Source: Nocardiaceae bacterium
Lineage (GTDB): Bacteria > Actinomycetota > Actinomycetes > Mycobacteriales > Mycobacteriaceae
Assembly (NCBI GenBank): GCA_021372355.1
Contig: JAJFUQ010000177.1
Coordinates: 1-40,683, forward strand
DNA length: 40,683 nucleotides
Reading direction: 5' to 3'
Of the stretch, positions 39,107-40,683 are shown in pieces; position 1 is the stretch's first letter; each line of letters begins with the position of its first letter. The position numbers and the translations under genes were made by a program. The notes under the pieces were generated by a model. It was not told where the DNA came from. It saw only the letters and a program-made list of their open reading frames with translations, and searched no databases.

Positions 39107-39637
39107 TCACCGAACAACGTCCGATCGCTCCACCGCTAGTTCCACCACGACGCCGGTCTCTATATAGGGGCTAGTGTGCGGGTCGTGTGAAAACCATTTC
39201 GGGCTGCGTTCGATGCGACGCAGAATTTCGGTGCCTGCCACGGGCTGCCAAATCCCGTCAATGTCTCGGTACTCCATGGTTTGCAGCAGCACGCCAACGA
39301 CACTGCCGGTCGTGGGTGCGACCTCATCCAGGTCCGGTCCGGGGTGAAGCGTTCCCCAGAAGTACCCACGCGCGTTCTCGGGCGCGATGTTCTGGGCATT
39401 GGGCCAGAAGGCGTGGATGCCGCCAGCTGAGACCACTCGCGTGGTTGGTTCCCAGCGTGCGCCGTTCGGGAGGCGACCGCCAAATGGTGACTCCGCATCT
39501 CTGAATCCGAGCGTCCAAGTGGCGGCGAATCCAGCGACCGGCGGGGTGCCGCAACATTCGATCTCCCAGTTCTCCACGAACACGAAGATGATGTCGACGC
39601 CAGAAGGGACCGGAGTGGGCTCCGTGAACCTGTGCAT
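39107..39637 (-). CDS. Uncharacterised protein (176 aa), DUF6578-like
   Basis: The N-terminal part VDIIFVFVENWEIECCGTPP with VAGFAATWTLGF resembles the actinobacterial DUF6578 pattern (a V-x-x-W-x-x-x-CCG-x-P start), recalled and not checked. The middle contains ARGYFWGTLHPGPDLDEVAP and then SVVGVLLQTMEY. It has no membrane segment or signal peptide and appears cytoplasmic. The start at 39637 has no clear ribosome binding site. Repeat copy R2 lies upstream. Confidence 0.55.
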   Translation of the reverse strand: MHRFTEPTPVPSGVDIIFVFVENWEIECCGTPPVAGFAATWTLGFRDAESPFGGRLPNGARWEPTTRVVSAGGIHAFWPNAQNIAPENARGYFWGTLHPGPDLDEVAPTTGSVVGVLLQTMEYRDIDGIWQPVAGTEILRRIERSPKWFSHDPHTSPYIETGVVVELAVERSDVVR

Positions 39638-39739
39638 GTGAGGCCCCGAGTACTAGGAGAACCGCGGCTCGACGACTGCGGACTCGGGGGCACCTCACCA
39701 AACCATGGCAAGTGCGACAACAGCAGTCAAGCATCTCAG

Positions 39740-39830
39740 GCGAATACGACCGAATCGAATATCCAGCGATACCGGTAAACGACGACGCGATGCATCTGAT
39801 GAATCAATACGCTCTCCTCTGATGTCGACC
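39740..39830 (-). repeat. Dispersed intergenic repeat, copy R2
   Basis: The 23 bases 39740-39762 (starting GCGAATACGACCGAATCGAA) are identical to 40525-40547 in R3. The distal part (TGATGAATCAATACGCTCTC, then CTCTGATGTCGAC) matches R1. R2 is therefore the fullest copy. It fills the gap between the genes at 39637 and 39830. Confidence 0.65.
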
Positions 39831-40504
39831 TATCGTGCGCTACAACCTGACGCGCTGCCACGCAGTTGCGTCCCCCAGCCGGCGACGTCAAAGGCCCATC
39901 CCGCCACGAGTGCATGCGCCGACCGCATGTCCGGGGCTTTGGTACCGAAGTGTTTGTCGGCCGCGCCATCGCGGTACTCGACGATGTACGAACCGTCGTC
40001 ATTGCGTTTGGTCTGGGCGTAGGTATTGCCGCTGGCGTCCTCAAGCGAAGTCACGATCAGGTGGCCGCGACCGGCGTGCTCAATGTCCTCGAACAACATG
40101 CCCAGTGCAGCCTCGGAAGGGTCGTCGATAACGTCACCGCGGCTGGTGGTCACTTGGCGGACTGGTTTTTCACGGTGTTGGATCATGGTGTTGCGCTGGG
40201 GGTTGAACAAGACGAGACCGTGCCGTTCGACAAGCCGCTTGGCGCCTGAGTACACCTGCTCGGCACGGGGCCAGGTAGCGCAGAGGTATAACCAGTCGGG
40301 TGCGTACATTTGGGGCGGCACCGACCATAGGTCGTCGTCTGCAAATAGGTCTGTGATGTCGCCGAGGAACGCAAAAAGCCGTGGATCGGCCGGACCCGAG
40401 TCGCGCCGGGCCGACTCCATGGATTTCAGGATCGTCAGAAGCTGACCGCGCAGTTGGAATGCGTCGCTGGTCGTCGGCGCCACGATCAGCAGGTCGAAGC
40501 TCAT
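39830..40504 (-). CDS. Uncharacterised protein (224 aa), possibly of an immunity-protein type
   Basis: I start it at the ATG at 40504 (MSFDLLIVAPTTSDAFQLRG), not at the longer frame that crosses repeat R3. The MSFDLLIVA opening and the YAPDWLYLCATWPRAEQVYS then GAKRLVERHGLVLFNP block recall small actinobacterial proteins found near polymorphic toxins. The C-terminal part (SGNTYAQTKRNDDGSYIVEY) is a beta-rich segment ending in a helix. No toxin gene is visible in the window, so this reading is weak. It has no membrane segment. Confidence 0.55.
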   Translation of the reverse strand: MSFDLLIVAPTTSDAFQLRGQLLTILKSMESARRDSGPADPRLFAFLGDITDLFADDDLWSVPPQMYAPDWLYLCATWPRAEQVYSGAKRLVERHGLVLFNPQRNTMIQHREKPVRQVTTSRGDVIDDPSEAALGMLFEDIEHAGRGHLIVTSLEDASGNTYAQTKRNDDGSYIVEYRDGAADKHFGTKAPDMRSAHALVAGWAFDVAGWGTQLRGSASGCSAR

Positions 40505-40524
40505 CCCGCCAATGTAGCGCGACC

Positions 40525-40560
40525 GCGAATACGACCGAATCGAATATGCAGCGGTGTCCG
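40525..40560 (-). repeat. Dispersed intergenic repeat, copy R3 (partial)
   Basis: It is identical to R2 over 23 bases and then keeps GCAGCG before diverging. It lies immediately upstream of the gene starting at 40504. From 40561 to the window end I see nothing else. Confidence 0.6.
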
Positions 40561-40683
40561 ACACTGGCAGGTCCCCGATAGTCGGTCCATCCGGTTGTAG
40601 AGCCAGGTTGTGATTGGTACCGATTTCAGTTGAAGTCGCAGGCCACTGGGTGGTGCTGGTGGCTGCATCGGGCAGCGTACTCG

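Noticed and set aside
39638..39830. Short minus-strand frame through repeat R2 as a gene
   Set aside because: The frame has no counterpart of the same length at R1 or R3 and ends in the repeat; it is better treated as part of the repeat.

Overview
The window looks like a chromosomal segment of a high-GC actinobacterium. The Tat-type leaders (SRRGF), frequent GTG starts, VKOR/DsbA pair, OmpR-type two-component genes, large LuxR-type ATPase and ectoine cluster all fit Mycobacteriales such as Rhodococcus, Gordonia or Dietzia. The genus is inference; no rRNA, tRNA or replication gene is present to fix it. I see no tRNA, CRISPR array or phage module.

Layout. 1-2825: a near-intact IS21-family element that has cut a COG4315-type lipoprotein gene. 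2826-7925: Tat hemerythrin, NhaA antiporter and a DsbA-VKOR disulfide pair. 7251-13384: two paralogous membrane-anchored beta-domain proteins, a MerR-ABC exporter operon and a Tat two-domain multicopper oxidase. 13601-21323: an SPW membrane protein, an OmpR-type two-component pair, a degenerate EctA paralogue and the 5-hydroxyectoine cluster in the order ectA-ectC-ectD-ectB. 21313-26500: DUF421 protein, NTF2-like protein, large LuxR-type ATPase, SRPBCC protein and gene remnants. 26731-30304: CPA1 antiporter, CBS protein, ArsB/NhaD-like permease and a second degenerate EctA paralogue. 30491-33167: a three-gene run divergent from a CGNR zinc-finger protein, with a palindrome between them. 33168-36664: a decayed recombinase, a decayed second IS21 element and other remnants. 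36836-40504: a CHAP-domain protein, a lipoprotein with an apparent frameshift, small membrane proteins and two unrecognised proteins, with a dispersed repeat upstream of three of the genes.

Main interpretation. The window is rich in salt and osmotic functions: two Na+/H+ antiporter types, an ArsB/NhaD-like permease, and ectoine and hydroxyectoine synthesis. Two repeated leader elements link these genes. The first has a 19-nt core, GCCGGGAAGTCTGGTCGGC, identical at four sites and always on the strand of the gene it precedes: nhaA, the CPA1 antiporter operon, EctA-like 2, and a coupled pair of small ORFs. In three of the four the core ends 46-51 nt before the start codon. It behaves like a riboswitch and may belong to the nhaA-I (lithium) class, which I recall but could not check. 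The second is a 39-nt element with an invariant GCAAAGAA, found upstream of ectA, EctA-like 1 and the SPW gene. Two of its copies flank the two-component operon.

The two EctA-like proteins keep the EctA N-terminal block and the C-terminal IGP-type motif but have lost the RGxG acetyl-CoA motif. Each is preceded by a short ORF whose end overlaps its start codon. I propose them as non-catalytic EctA-derived proteins tied to cation or osmotic stress control. That role is inference.
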